In this document: one piece after another, positions 28,141 to 37,263 of the stretch
Layout: each line of letters starts with the position of its first letter
How positions within the stretch are numbered: the first letter of the stretch is position 1
Source: Anaerolineales bacterium
Lineage (GTDB): Bacteria; Chloroflexota; Anaerolineae; Anaerolineales; UBA11579
DNA: 64,000 bases
Direction of reading: 5' to 3'
Assembly: GCA_026129335.1 (NCBI GenBank)
Contig: JAHCIH010000008.1
Coordinates: forward strand, 38,714 to 102,713
Made by a program: the position numbers and the translations under genes
Notes under the pieces: generated by a model
Database searches by the model: none
Told to the model about the DNA's origin: nothing
What the model saw: only the letters and a program-made list of their open reading frames with translations

Positions 28141-28968
28141 CTACAAACTCACCAAAACCGTAGCTGTGATCGCCAATAGCACGCCGGCCACCTGCCAGCG
28201 GGTTAGGGTCTCCTTGACGATCACTCGCGCCAGCAGCACGGTCACCGCCGGCCCCAGCGAAACTAGCACCGAAGTGATGTCCAGCCGTCCGGCCTGCACC
28301 GAGAGCACGAAGAACAGGTTGCCCAGCGCATCCAACACGCCGGCCAGGGCCAGCAGCGCCAGCGGCGGGGCGGGCGGCCACAGGGTCTGGCGCCTGGAAA
28401 CGAAGTACGTCGCCAATAAACCAATCGCCACCAGCCTGCCAACTGCCAGCGGCCAAAACAGCGACCCCGCTGGCAACTGCCCGATCAAGATAAAGAAGAG
28501 CCCGAAGCCGAAACCGGCCAGCAGAGCAGGCAGGACGCCGCTGGGACCAGTCGCTTTCTCATTGCGCCGCGAAAGCAGCCATATGCTCAGAAACGCCAGG
28601 CTGAAGCCAAACAACTGGAGCGGCTTGGGCAAGCTATCCACCAGAGCGGTGAACAGCACCGGCACTGCCGCGGCCAGCAGCGCCGAGACCGGGGAGACGA
28701 TGCTGATTCGCCCCACGGTGAAGCCATGCAGCATGGCGAAGAAGCCCGCGAGGCCTGCAAAGCCAGCCAGTGCGCCCAGCCAAAGCTCGCGGCTGGCTGG
28801 GAAGGGCTCGTTCGTGGCGATGGCCAGCACCAGCAAACTGAACGCGCCGACATAGAAGGAGAGCAGCAGCGTGTGCGCCGGGCCGACGCGCCGGGCGGCC
28901 AGACCGCTGGAGAAGTCGCCGACGCCCCAAGACAGGGCGGCGGAAAGAGCGTATAGGATGGCGGCCAT
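28141..28968 (-). CDS. EamA/DMT family permease
   Basis: A 275-residue protein with ten hydrophobic segments in two EamA repeats; the repeats begin YALSAALSWGVGDFSSGLAA and, in the second half, RLVAIGLLATYFVSRR. Drug/metabolite transporters of this type usually export small metabolites; the substrate cannot be read. Monocistronic between a convergent lipoprotein and the upstream acyl-CoA synthetase gene. Confidence 0.85.
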   Translation of the reverse strand: MAAILYALSAALSWGVGDFSSGLAARRVGPAHTLLLSFYVGAFSLLVLAIATNEPFPASRELWLGALAGFAGLAGFFAMLHGFTVGRISIVSPVSALLAAAVPVLFTALVDSLPKPLQLFGFSLAFLSIWLLSRRNEKATGPSGVLPALLAGFGFGLFFILIGQLPAGSLFWPLAVGRLVAIGLLATYFVSRRQTLWPPAPPLALLALAGVLDALGNLFFVLSVQAGRLDITSVLVSLGPAVTVLLARVIVKETLTRWQVAGVLLAITATVLVSL

Positions 28969-29078
28969 GGGTTACGAGTTGGGTTTGGGTATCCGGCAGG
29001 TGAACAAGGCGCAATCATAACGCATCCGGCTTCTGTCTCCGAAACGCTTATTGAACCGCCACGCGTGCCTGAGAAAGC

Positions 29079-29145
29079 GGGCGGGTCACAGACCGCCCTA
29101 CACCTGATGGCGGACAACCGTAAGGGCGCACGGCCGTGCGCCCCT
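29079..29145. repeat. Intergenic palindromic repeats
   Basis: The 199-bp gap between the permease and synthetase genes holds two inverted repeats. One is at 29079-29098 (GGGCGGGTC pairing with GACCGCCC). The other is a perfect 20-nt palindrome, GGGCGCACGGCCGTGCGCCC, at 29124-29143. They look like small dispersed repeats rather than a terminator because no T run follows. Confidence 0.65.
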
Positions 29146-29167
29146 AACAAAACCGCCACCGGCGCGG

Positions 29168-31123
29168 CTACCGCGCCTTGCGGATTTCTTCCATCGCCTC
29201 GGGGTTGACCAGCGAGGACATGTCGCCGGGGTCTTCGCCCAGGTAGGCAGCGCGCACCATGCGGCGCATCACCTTGGCATTGCGCGTCTTGGGCAGGTCG
29301 CTGACAAAAAAGATCGCCCGCGGCGCCAGCGGCTTGCCCAGCGCCTCCACCAGCCTGGTGCGCAGCGCACGGCGCAGCGCGTCGCCGGCCTGCGCGCCGG
29401 CGGCTGGCACACAGAAGCAGACCACCGCGCTGCCCTTCAACTCGTCGGGCACGCCGATGGCGGCCGCCTCGACCACGTCGAGGTGCGCCACCAGCACGGA
29501 CTCGACTTCGGCGGGGCCGAGACGCTTGCCAGCCACCTTGATCGTGTCGTCCGAGCGGCCCAGGATGTACCACTGCCCATCCGCATCGCGGGCGGCCCAG
29601 TCGCCGTGCACCCACACATTGGGCCAGCGCGACCAATAGGTTTCTTCGTAGCGCTGCGCGTCTTTCCAAAAACCGCGGGTCATCCCGATCCATGGCGCGG
29701 TGACCACCAGCTCACCCACCTGGCCGGTGACTGACTGGCCGTTCTCGTCGTATACATCGGCGGCGATGCCCGGGCAGGCCGCCGCAAAGGCGGTGGGCTT
29801 GAGCGGCAGTATGGGGTTGCCCATCACGATGCCGCCGGAGACCTCGGTGCCGCCGGAATAATTGATGATCGGCCGTTTGGATTGGCCGACAACCTCGAAC
29901 AGCCAGCGCCAGGGGTCCGGGTTCCAGGGCTCGCCGGTAGAGGCGAAATAGCGCAGGCTGGAGAGGTCGTGGCCTTTCAATTGGCCCTCGCCAAAGGGGA
30001 TCAGCGCCCGGATCAGTGTGGGCGACACCCCCAGAGTGGTGATGCGATGGCGGGCGACCAACGCCCACAGCCGGTCGTGCGCGGGATGGTCGTGCGCCCC
30101 GTCGTAGAGGAACATGCTCGCCCCCAGCAGCAGCGCGCCAAAGACCAGCCACGGCCCCATCATCCAACCCATGTCGGTCATCCAATAGATCAGGTGGCCG
30201 GGGCGCACATCGGTGCCGAAAGCCATGTCTTGCGCCGCCTTCACCGGGAAGCCGCAGTGCGTGTGCAGCGCGCCTTTGGGTCGCCCGGTGGTGCCCGAGG
30301 TGTAGATGATCATCAGCGGGTCTTCGGCGGCAGTGCGCTCCGTCTCTGCCTCCGCTGACTGCGTCGCCACCAGGTCGCTCCACCAGTGGTCACGGCCCTG
30401 GGTGAAAGGCACGTCCAGCCCGGCATGGTCCAGCACGATGACGTGCTTGAGCTGCGGCAACTGGGCGGCGGCCAGGTCCACCACGGATTTCATGTTCACC
30501 CGGCGGCCGCGGCGCGGGAACGAATCGGCGGTAAACAGCGCCTTGGCCCCGCCGTCGGCCAGGCGGCTGGCCACGGCTTCCATGCCGTAGCCGGAGAACA
30601 GCGGCAGGATGATGCCGCCGATCTTGGCGATGGCCAGCAGGGCGACGACAATCTCCGGCGTCATCGGCATGAAAATGCCGATGGCGTCGCCCATGCGCAG
30701 CCCCAGGCTGCGCAGAGCGTTGGCCGCCTGGTTCACCTGGGCGTGCAGCTCGGCGTAGCTCAGCGTACGGCTGCGACCGTCTTCACCCTCCCAGACCACC
30801 GCCGGCTGCGCAGCGGCCGGCGTGCCGATGTATTTGTCCAGGCAGTTGTGCACGATGTTCATCTGGCCGCCTACGCACCACTGCGGCCAGGCGATGCCTT
30901 TCGAGAGGTCCACCACCTGGGAATACGGTTCGTAGAACTGGATATCGAGGAACTTAAGCACAGCCTCGCTGAACCAGGCCACATCTTGAGTGGAGCGAGC
31001 CATCAACTCATCGTAATTAGCGATGCCGTGGGCGCGCATGAACTCGGTCAGCCGCGCATTCTCGATGTAATCTTCCGTAGGCTGCCAAACGAAGGGTTCC
31101 GAGAAAGTGGGTGAATTGGCCAT
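29168..31123 (-). CDS. AMP-dependent acyl-CoA synthetase (acetyl/acetoacetyl-CoA synthetase-like)
   Basis: This 651-residue ANL-superfamily enzyme activates a carboxylic acid with ATP and CoA. It shows the N-terminal WPQWCVGGQMNIVHNCLDKY block of acetyl-CoA-synthetase-like proteins, the P-loop YTSGTTGRPKGALHTHCGF, core motif YILGRSDDTIKVAGKRLGPAEVE, and C-terminal DLPKTRNAKVMRRMVRAAY with the catalytic Lys. The start at 31123 is preferred to 31141. It is a likely feeder of the acyl-CoA enzymes in the window; the exact acid is unknown. Confidence 0.9.
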   Translation of the reverse strand: MANSPTFSEPFVWQPTEDYIENARLTEFMRAHGIANYDELMARSTQDVAWFSEAVLKFLDIQFYEPYSQVVDLSKGIAWPQWCVGGQMNIVHNCLDKYIGTPAAAQPAVVWEGEDGRSRTLSYAELHAQVNQAANALRSLGLRMGDAIGIFMPMTPEIVVALLAIAKIGGIILPLFSGYGMEAVASRLADGGAKALFTADSFPRRGRRVNMKSVVDLAAAQLPQLKHVIVLDHAGLDVPFTQGRDHWWSDLVATQSAEAETERTAAEDPLMIIYTSGTTGRPKGALHTHCGFPVKAAQDMAFGTDVRPGHLIYWMTDMGWMMGPWLVFGALLLGASMFLYDGAHDHPAHDRLWALVARHRITTLGVSPTLIRALIPFGEGQLKGHDLSSLRYFASTGEPWNPDPWRWLFEVVGQSKRPIINYSGGTEVSGGIVMGNPILPLKPTAFAAACPGIAADVYDENGQSVTGQVGELVVTAPWIGMTRGFWKDAQRYEETYWSRWPNVWVHGDWAARDADGQWYILGRSDDTIKVAGKRLGPAEVESVLVAHLDVVEAAAIGVPDELKGSAVVCFCVPAAGAQAGDALRRALRTRLVEALGKPLAPRAIFFVSDLPKTRNAKVMRRMVRAAYLGEDPGDMSSLVNPEAMEEIRKAR

Positions 31124-31170
31124 GCTTGTATTGTATAGCACGCGGAACGGCTGCTTAAGAGGCTTTTGTA

Positions 31171-31200
31171 CAAAAAGAGGCGGGCAATTGCCCGCCTCTT
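31171..31200 (-). terminator. Intrinsic terminator after the SPFH gene
   Basis: A perfect 26-nt palindrome (31175-31200, arms AAGAGGCGGGC and its complement around AATT), with a T run on the minus strand, ends SPFH transcription before the acyl-CoA synthetase gene. Confidence 0.88.
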
Positions 31201-31217
31201 AGCTTGCGTTCGTCCGG

Positions 31218-32153
31218 CTAACTAGCCTTGGGAGGCTTGGTATCTTTGGTCATCTCTTCGCCAACGAAGATGGCGTTGCGCATCTGGTCGGTCAGGTCGG
31301 CGACCGCGTTCGGCGAATAGGGGATCAGCACCACCTTGCTGCCCGCGTGAGCGCCGATGTCCTTGAGCATGTCGAAGTGCTGAGTGACCATCAGCAGGTC
31401 CATCACGGTCTGCGGCGATACCGCTTTGATCTCTTTCTGGAACTCGGTCACTGCGGTGCTCAGGCCCTGGGCGATCTCTTTGCGCTGGTTGGCGATACCC
31501 ACGCCCTGTAGGCGCTTGCTCTCCGCTTCACCCTCGGCAGCGCGCACCGTCATGATGTACTCCGCCTGGGCTTTCTCGGTCGCGGCCAGGCGCAGGCGCT
31601 GCTGGGTGTTGATTTCGTTCATCGCCTGCTTGACCTTCTCGTCGGGGTCAATGTCGGTGATCAGGGTCTGGCGGATGTCATAGCCGAAATCGTCCATGGC
31701 GTCAGAAAGCTCGTTGCGCACCGCCGTGGCGATATCCTCTTTGTTCTCGAAGACCTCATCCAGCAGCATCTTGGGCACATTGGCGCGCACCACATCAAAA
31801 ACAAAAGAGCGGATCTGGATGTGCGGCTCCTGCAGTCGATAAAAAGCGTCGTAAACCTTGTCCTCGCGGATCAGGTACTGCACGGAGACGACCATGCGCA
31901 CGAAGACGTTGTCTTTGGTCTTGGTCTCAATTTCGACATCCAATTGCTGCAGGCGCAGATTGACCCGTCCGGCAATGGTATCGATCAGCGGGATCTTGAA
32001 ATTTAGGCCCGCCTTGTAAATGCGAACGAACTTGCCAAAACGTTGCACGATGACGGCGGTCTGCTGCTGCACAGTAAACAACGCACCGAAGAGCAGCACC
32101 AAAAACACAAAAATCCAAAACAAGTATTGGCCGATCTGGCCCAGGATGCCCAT
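31218..32153 (-). CDS. SPFH/stomatin-like membrane protein
   Basis: A 311-residue protein with one N-terminal transmembrane helix (YLFWIFVFLVLLFGALF), then a band-7/SPFH domain (about 25-190; VNLRLQQLDVEIETKTKDNV, VRNELSDAMDDFGYDIRQTLITDIDPDEKV), and a charged helical region with NEINTQQRLRLAATEKAQAEYI and AEGEAESKRLQGVG. Such proteins form membrane microdomain scaffolds and often regulate proteases. No NfeD-like partner is next to it. The nearest gene on the same strand is separated by a terminator. Confidence 0.9.
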   Translation of the reverse strand: MGILGQIGQYLFWIFVFLVLLFGALFTVQQQTAVIVQRFGKFVRIYKAGLNFKIPLIDTIAGRVNLRLQQLDVEIETKTKDNVFVRMVVSVQYLIREDKVYDAFYRLQEPHIQIRSFVFDVVRANVPKMLLDEVFENKEDIATAVRNELSDAMDDFGYDIRQTLITDIDPDEKVKQAMNEINTQQRLRLAATEKAQAEYIMTVRAAEGEAESKRLQGVGIANQRKEIAQGLSTAVTEFQKEIKAVSPQTVMDLLMVTQHFDMLKDIGAHAGSKVVLIPYSPNAVADLTDQMRNAIFVGEEMTKDTKPPKAS

Positions 32154-32250
32154 AGACTCACCTCGCTTTCCTTATGATTGTAACTGTGAAAACCGGCTAA
32201 AGTATTTGCGGAGCATCAGAATTACCCATCTGTTTTGTCGAGGAGAGAAC

Positions 32251-32589
32251 ATGGCAGAGTTGCAAGACTGGATCTACATTCTACGACCCAACCGAGTAGA
32301 GATGCTCACCGATCCGAGCTACGCGGAGCAAATCCATGTACGCGAACATTACGCCTATCACAAGCATATGATGGCGCAGGGGCTGCATGTGCAGGTAGGC
32401 CGCACGCGTAACGACGACGCCGATATGATCGCGGTGGTGATATTTCAAGCAGCCTCGCTGAGCCAAGCCGAAGAAGTGATGGCAGCTGACCCGCTGGTCA
32501 AGAATGGGGTAATGAGCGGCCGGTTGTATCCTTATTGGATCGCATTGGAACGTCCATCCGCAGGAAGGCAGCCAACGGAGTTCGACTAG
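32251..32589 (+). CDS. YCII-related domain protein
   Basis: This 112-residue alpha/beta protein has a ferredoxin-like fold suggested by two halves: WIYILRPNRVEMLTDPSYAE and a C-terminal MSGRLYPYWIALE, with His (HVREHYAYHKHMMAQGLHVQ) and Asp residues in place of the classic YciI His-Asp pair. AGGAGAG precedes ATG 32251. Likely a small-molecule-binding or dehydratase-like protein; function unknown. It precedes the MarR/ABC exporter operon. Confidence 0.7.
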   Translation: MAELQDWIYILRPNRVEMLTDPSYAEQIHVREHYAYHKHMMAQGLHVQVGRTRNDDADMIAVVIFQAASLSQAEEVMAADPLVKNGVMSGRLYPYWIALERPSAGRQPTEFD

Positions 32590-32655
32590 ATAAGCTTGAC
32601 GGGGTGCGCCGCCCGCGGTATATTCCCAATCAAATAGTTTCAAAAAGAAATTAAT

Positions 32656-33110
32656 ATGCCGGAAACATCCCAAACTACTGCCGACGGCGTCCTCGAGGCC
32701 ATCCCGCGGGTGATGCGCGTGCTGCGCAAGGAGTTCCGTTCGCAGCGCGACCCCAACCTGACCCTGCCGGAGTTCCGCGCCCTGGCTTTCATCAACCGCA
32801 ACCCAGGCTGCTCGCTGAACGAAGTCGCCGAGCACATCGGGCTGGAGCCGCCCTCCACCTCCAAGCAGGTGGAGGGTCTGGTGCAGCGAGGCCTGGTGGC
32901 CCGGGAGGCGGACAGCAGCGACCGGCGGCGGGTGCAGCTCAGCATCCTGCCGGAAGGCAGGCAGCGCATCGACGTGGCCTATGCGCACACGCGCCGCTTC
33001 ATCACCGCCCGCCTGGCGCACCTTTCAGAGCAGCAGCAGGAGCAACTGCTGGAATCCCTACACGCGCTGCGGGAGGCCTTTGCCCCCGAGCAGAAAGACA
33101 GGAAAACGCC

Positions 33111-33114
<4 letters not shown>
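32656..33114 (+). CDS. MarR family transcriptional regulator
   Basis: A 152-residue winged-helix repressor: LTLPEFRALAFINRNPGCSLNEVAEHIGLEPPSTSKQVEGLVQRGLVAREADSSDRRRVQLSI, the standard MarR DNA-binding region, flanked by dimer helices. Its stop overlaps the start of the ABC ATPase gene (TTGA at 33111), so it should be co-expressed and probably represses this exporter in response to a ligand. Confidence 0.9.
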
Positions 33115-33885
<771 letters not shown>

Positions 33886-33908
<23 letters not shown>

Positions 33909-34716
33909 AACGCAAGACAAGTCCGCCCTCCGGCCGCTGGCCCGGGCGATCTACTTCTGGCGCAAGACCTTCAACATCTTCGAGATGGAACTGCGCAAGA
34001 TCCGCCACGACCCTTTCAACCTGCTCACCCGCGCCATCCAACCGCTGCTGTGGATGCTGATCTTCGGCCAGGTGTTGGCCGGAGCGCGCGGCATCCCCAC
34101 CGGCGGCTTCAGCTACATCGAGTTCATGGCCCCGGGTATCCTGGCGCAGAGCGTGCTGTTCGTCTCGATCTTTTACGGGCTGGCACTGATTTGGGAACGC
34201 GACCTGGGCATCATCCACAAGTTCCTGGCCAGCCCGGCGCCGCGCACCGCGCTGGTGCTGGGCAAGGGCCTGGGCGCTGGAATACGCGGCTGCTCGCAAG
34301 CAACCATCGTGCTGCTGACCATGTGGCTGATGGGGGTCAACGTGGATTGGAACATCCTAAAGCTGCTGGCGGTCTTCGCCACGGTGCTCCTCGGCTCGGT
34401 GGTGTTCGCGACCCTTTCGTTGATCATCGCCATTTGGATGAAGGAGCGCGAGCGCTTCATGGGCGTGGGCCAGGTGCTGACCATGCCGTTGTTCTTCGCC
34501 AGCAACGCGATCTACCCGATCTCGATGATGCCGGATTGGCTGCAGCGGATTTCGATGTTCAATCCGCTGACCTACATGGTGGACGCGTTGCGCGCCCTGA
34601 TCCTGGTGGGTGCAGAGAGCAGTTACGGCCTGGGCTTTGATCTGGGCTTGCTGGCAGTGGTGGGTGTGATCCTGATCGCCATCGCAGCGAAGATCTATCC
34701 GAGTTTCATCACTTAA
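33886..34716 (+). CDS. ABC-2 type exporter permease (DrrB-like)
   Basis: A 276-residue permease with six predicted membrane helices and the ABC-2 pattern: AIQPLLWMLIFGQVLAG, FMAPGILAQSVLFVSIFYGLALIWERDLG, the coupling-helix region FLASPAPRTALVLGK, and LTMPLFFASNAIYPISMMP near the C-terminus. It pairs with the overlapping ATPase to export a hydrophobic compound, most likely a drug or lipid, under MarR control. Confidence 0.92.
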
Positions 34717-34813
34717 AGGGGACAAGTCATTAATCCACCCCTAACCCTGCATTTAGACTTTATTTAGCTTGAAGGGCTAAGATAAACGCAATTGATGAGA
34801 TCTCCTCCTCACA

Positions 34814-34927
34814 CCAAAATCGTCTCTGCCCAGCCAGCCAGAGGCGATTTTGGGTTTAAAGACCTTAGTGGAGAAACGTTACTCGGCGTAGCCTGAGTAG
34901 TTTCTCCAGCGCGTTGCGAAGTAACGC
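34814..34927. repeat. Cluster of three inverted repeats in the gap after the ABC exporter
   Basis: The 250-bp gap to the next gene holds three structures. One is a stem 34814-34828 with 34839-34853, interrupted by one T-G pair. One is a nested hairpin 34870-34907 (GGAGAAAC with GTTTCTCC, then inner TACTC/GAGTA and GGC/GCC). One is a short stem GCGTT/AACGC at 34911-34927. No clear T run follows the first, so I do not call it a terminator. Function unknown; an RNA element or repeat remnant is possible. Confidence 0.6.
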
Positions 34928-34966
34928 AAAGACTGCCAGGTGCGGGTTTGGTTTAAAAGCCGATGC

Positions 34967-35587
34967 CTACGCTTCCAGCGCGGCCAAAATCTCGGCCTCG
35001 GACAGCGGGCCGGGGCGCAGGATGCGCGGCGCCGGTTCGCTGAGGTCCACCACCGTGGAAGGTTGTCCGCCGGGCGCCGGTCCGCCATCCAGCACCAGTT
35101 CGATACGCCCGCCCAGCTGCGCCAGCACGGCGTCGGCGTCCAGCGTGTCCGCGCCGCCGGACAAGTTGGCGGAGGTTACCGCCAACGGGCCGGCAGCGGC
35201 CAACAGGGCCAGGGCGGCCGGGTGGTCCGGCACGCGCAGGCCGATCGTATCGTTCGGCGAAAGCTCGGCGGGCAGTTCGGACCGGCGGGGCAGCACCAGG
35301 GTCAGCGGCCCCGGCCAGAAGCGCTCGGCCAGCCGCTGCGCCGCCGGGCTGACCGCGGCGGCGACCTGCGGAAGGTCGCCCGCGCCGCCCAGCAGCAAGG
35401 CGATGGCCTTGGTCTGGGCGCGGTCTTTGACCGCGTAGAGGCGCGCGATGCCGGCGGGGTCGAAGGCCAGCGCGCCCAGGCCGTAGACCGTGTCGGTGGG
35501 GAAGGCCACCGCGCCGCCCGCGGCCAGGACGTTCAGCGCCGCCGGAATGGCGACGGGGTCGGTCGCGTCGATGCGTTGCGTGTTCAT
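34967..35587 (-). CDS. L-threonylcarbamoyladenylate synthase (Sua5/YrdC)
   Basis: This 206-residue enzyme makes threonylcarbamoyl-AMP for the t6A modification of tRNAs that read ANN codons. The YrdC core starts GGAVAFPTDTVYGLGALAFDP, with the nucleotide-binding KDRAQTKAIALLL, and continues through FWPGPLTLVL and TIGLRVPDHPAALALLAAAGPLAVTSANLSGG. The start at 35587 is an ATGA overlap with prmC; the longer upstream frame lies inside prmC. Lack of a C-terminal Sua5 extension makes it the short YrdC type. Confidence 0.93.
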   Translation of the reverse strand: MNTQRIDATDPVAIPAALNVLAAGGAVAFPTDTVYGLGALAFDPAGIARLYAVKDRAQTKAIALLLGGAGDLPQVAAAVSPAAQRLAERFWPGPLTLVLPRRSELPAELSPNDTIGLRVPDHPAALALLAAAGPLAVTSANLSGGADTLDADAVLAQLGGRIELVLDGGPAPGGQPSTVVDLSEPAPRILRPGPLSEAEILAALEA

Positions 35588-36426
35588 GTCTGTACCACCA
35601 GCAGGCGCGGCAGGCCGCTCAGGTCGGGGCGCACTTCGATGGCGGCCTCCGGCCACAGGCCGCCGGCCAGGCGCAGTACATCGCCTTCCAGGCTGGCGTC
35701 GATCTCGGCCAGCAGCAGGCCGCCGGACGCCAGGCGGACTTGTGCCTGCTGCAGGAAAGGCTCGATAAAGCGCAGGCCGTCCTCCCCGCCGCCGAGAGCC
35801 AGGGCTGGCTCCCAGCGGCTGACCGGCAGGTCGGGCAGCCGCGCTGCGGGGATGTAAGGCAGGTTGGCGGTGATCACATCGTACGGGCCGGGCAGCGCGG
35901 CCATCAAATCGCTGTGCAGCATATGCACGCGCTCGGCCAGGCCGTGCCGCGCCACATTGGCGGCGGCCACAGCCAGCGCCTCCGGCGATATGTCGCCGGC
36001 CCAGACCTGCAGGTCCGGGCAATTAGCCGCCAGGGCAACCGGAATGCACCCGGAACCCGTGCCCACGTCGGCGGCCGCCCGGCGGCCTGGGTGCGCCGCC
36101 AGCCAGGTCAGCCCGGTCTCGACCAACAGTTCGGTCTCCGGTCGCGGGATGAGCACCGCCGGCGAGACATGCAGCATCAGCCCGTAGAACTCCCATTCGC
36201 CCAACAGATAAGCGAGCGGCTCGCCGCTTTCCAGGCGCGCCAGGCCAGCTTCGTAGGACGCCAGCGCTTCAGGGGTGAGCTCATCCTCCGGGTGGGCCAG
36301 CAGCCCGGCCCGCGGGCGACCCAGCACGTGGGCCAGCCAGACCTGGGCGTCGCCGCCCGGGTCTTCGCCGGCCGCGGCCAGGCGCTCGCGGCCTTCTTTC
36401 AAGGCGGTGGAGATGGTGAGGGGCAT
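35584..36426 (-). CDS. prmC: Peptide chain release factor N5-glutamine methyltransferase
   Basis: PrmC methylates the Gln of the GGQ motif in release factors. The 280-residue protein has the N-terminal helical domain, AdoMet motif I DVGTGSGCIPVALA, and the substrate motif NLPYIP (the NPPY motif with Leu at position 2). It is followed by the overlapping tsaC/yrdC-type gene. The prfA gene, its substrate, is nearby at 37264 on the same strand, with one plus-strand gene in between. Confidence 0.93.
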   Translation of the reverse strand: MPLTISTALKEGRERLAAAGEDPGGDAQVWLAHVLGRPRAGLLAHPEDELTPEALASYEAGLARLESGEPLAYLLGEWEFYGLMLHVSPAVLIPRPETELLVETGLTWLAAHPGRRAAADVGTGSGCIPVALAANCPDLQVWAGDISPEALAVAAANVARHGLAERVHMLHSDLMAALPGPYDVITANLPYIPAARLPDLPVSRWEPALALGGGEDGLRFIEPFLQQAQVRLASGGLLLAEIDASLEGDVLRLAGGLWPEAAIEVRPDLSGLPRLLVVQT

Positions 36427-36470
36427 CAGGGTAGTTTAACTCCAGCAATGAGGGTTGTTTCGTTGCAGTA

Positions 36471-36521
36471 GTAGGGGCGTAGCATCCCTTCGCTTCGCTC
36501 AGGACAAGGCTACGCCCCTAC
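36471..36521. repeat. Palindromic repeat, 51 bp
   Basis: GTAGGGGCGTAGC (36471-36483) and its exact reverse complement (36509-36521) enclose CCTTCGCTTCGCTCAGG (36487-36503), the core also found at 17857 and 37233. It lies in the 275-bp gap between prmC and the next gene and resembles a small non-autonomous element. Confidence 0.75.
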
Positions 36522-36701
36522 GCGAGCCATGAGAGCCTCGCAAGGCGTCCAGGCTGTGCACGATTTAGGCTTCGACTGCGGTGAGGCCCTCGTCCTCAGA
36601 GCCTGGCTTGGGCGATGGTGCCCATAAAAGAGATTCTAGCAGGCTGCAAGGGGCAGAACATATAATATGCAAGCTTCGTCTATTCCCTTAAGGAGGAACC
36701 C

Positions 36702-37199
36702 ATGACTTCGCTCTATCAGTGGGTGAAATACCTGCACATCTTGTCCGCCTTTTTCTTCCTGCTGGCGCACGGCGTCTCCATGTTCGTGGCGTTGCAACTC
36801 AAACGGGAGACCAAGCCCGAGCGTATGCAGGCGCTGCTGGACCTCTCCACCTATTCCGTGCCGCTGACTTTCCAATCGCTGCTCGTCCTGCTGCTCACCG
36901 GCGTGGCGGCGGGCTTCATGGGCCGCTGGTGGGGCAGCGGGTGGATGTGGCTTTCGCTGCTGCTCTTGATCGGTTTGACCGTGTGGATGGTGGTGATGGC
37001 GCCGCGCGGCTACCAGACCCTGCGGCGCCTGTTGGGCATGCCCCATCGCACCGGCAAGGAAATATTCCCCGCCGGGAAGCAAAGCCCCTGGGCGGAAATT
37101 GAAGCCCAGGTAGCCGCCACCCGCCCGCGCGAGATGCTCTGGATCGGCCTCGGCGGCTTCTCGCTGATTCTGTGGTTGATGGTGTTTAAGCCTTTTTAG
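36702..37199 (+). CDS. Four-helix integral membrane protein (DUF2269-like)
   Basis: A 165-residue protein with four hydrophobic segments (about 8-32, 52-75, 81-101 and 145-165). The N-terminal YLHILSAFFFLLAHGVSMFV, with two histidines and a conserved 'LH' start, recalls DUF2269 or CopD-like membrane proteins that may bind haem. Function is unknown. AAGGAGG lies just upstream of ATG. A TATAAT-like box at 36659 is a likely -10. Confidence 0.72.
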   Translation: MTSLYQWVKYLHILSAFFFLLAHGVSMFVALQLKRETKPERMQALLDLSTYSVPLTFQSLLVLLLTGVAAGFMGRWWGSGWMWLSLLLLIGLTVWMVVMAPRGYQTLRRLLGMPHRTGKEIFPAGKQSPWAEIEAQVAATRPREMLWIGLGGFSLILWLMVFKPF

Positions 37200-37230
37200 G
37201 GAGCTTCAGCCTTCTATTGGCACCGTAGGG

Positions 37231-37251
37231 ATCCTTCGCTGCGCTCAGGAT
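37231..37251. repeat. Palindromic repeat copy
   Basis: ATCCTTCGCT followed by GCGCTCAGGAT forms an imperfect palindrome of the dispersed family, directly after the prfA stop codon. Confidence 0.65.
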
Positions 37252-37263
37252 GAAGGTGGCGGC

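Noticed and set aside
34814..34853. Intrinsic terminator for the ABC exporter operon
   Set aside because: The stem is strong but neither strand has a T run directly after it, so I list it only as an inverted repeat.
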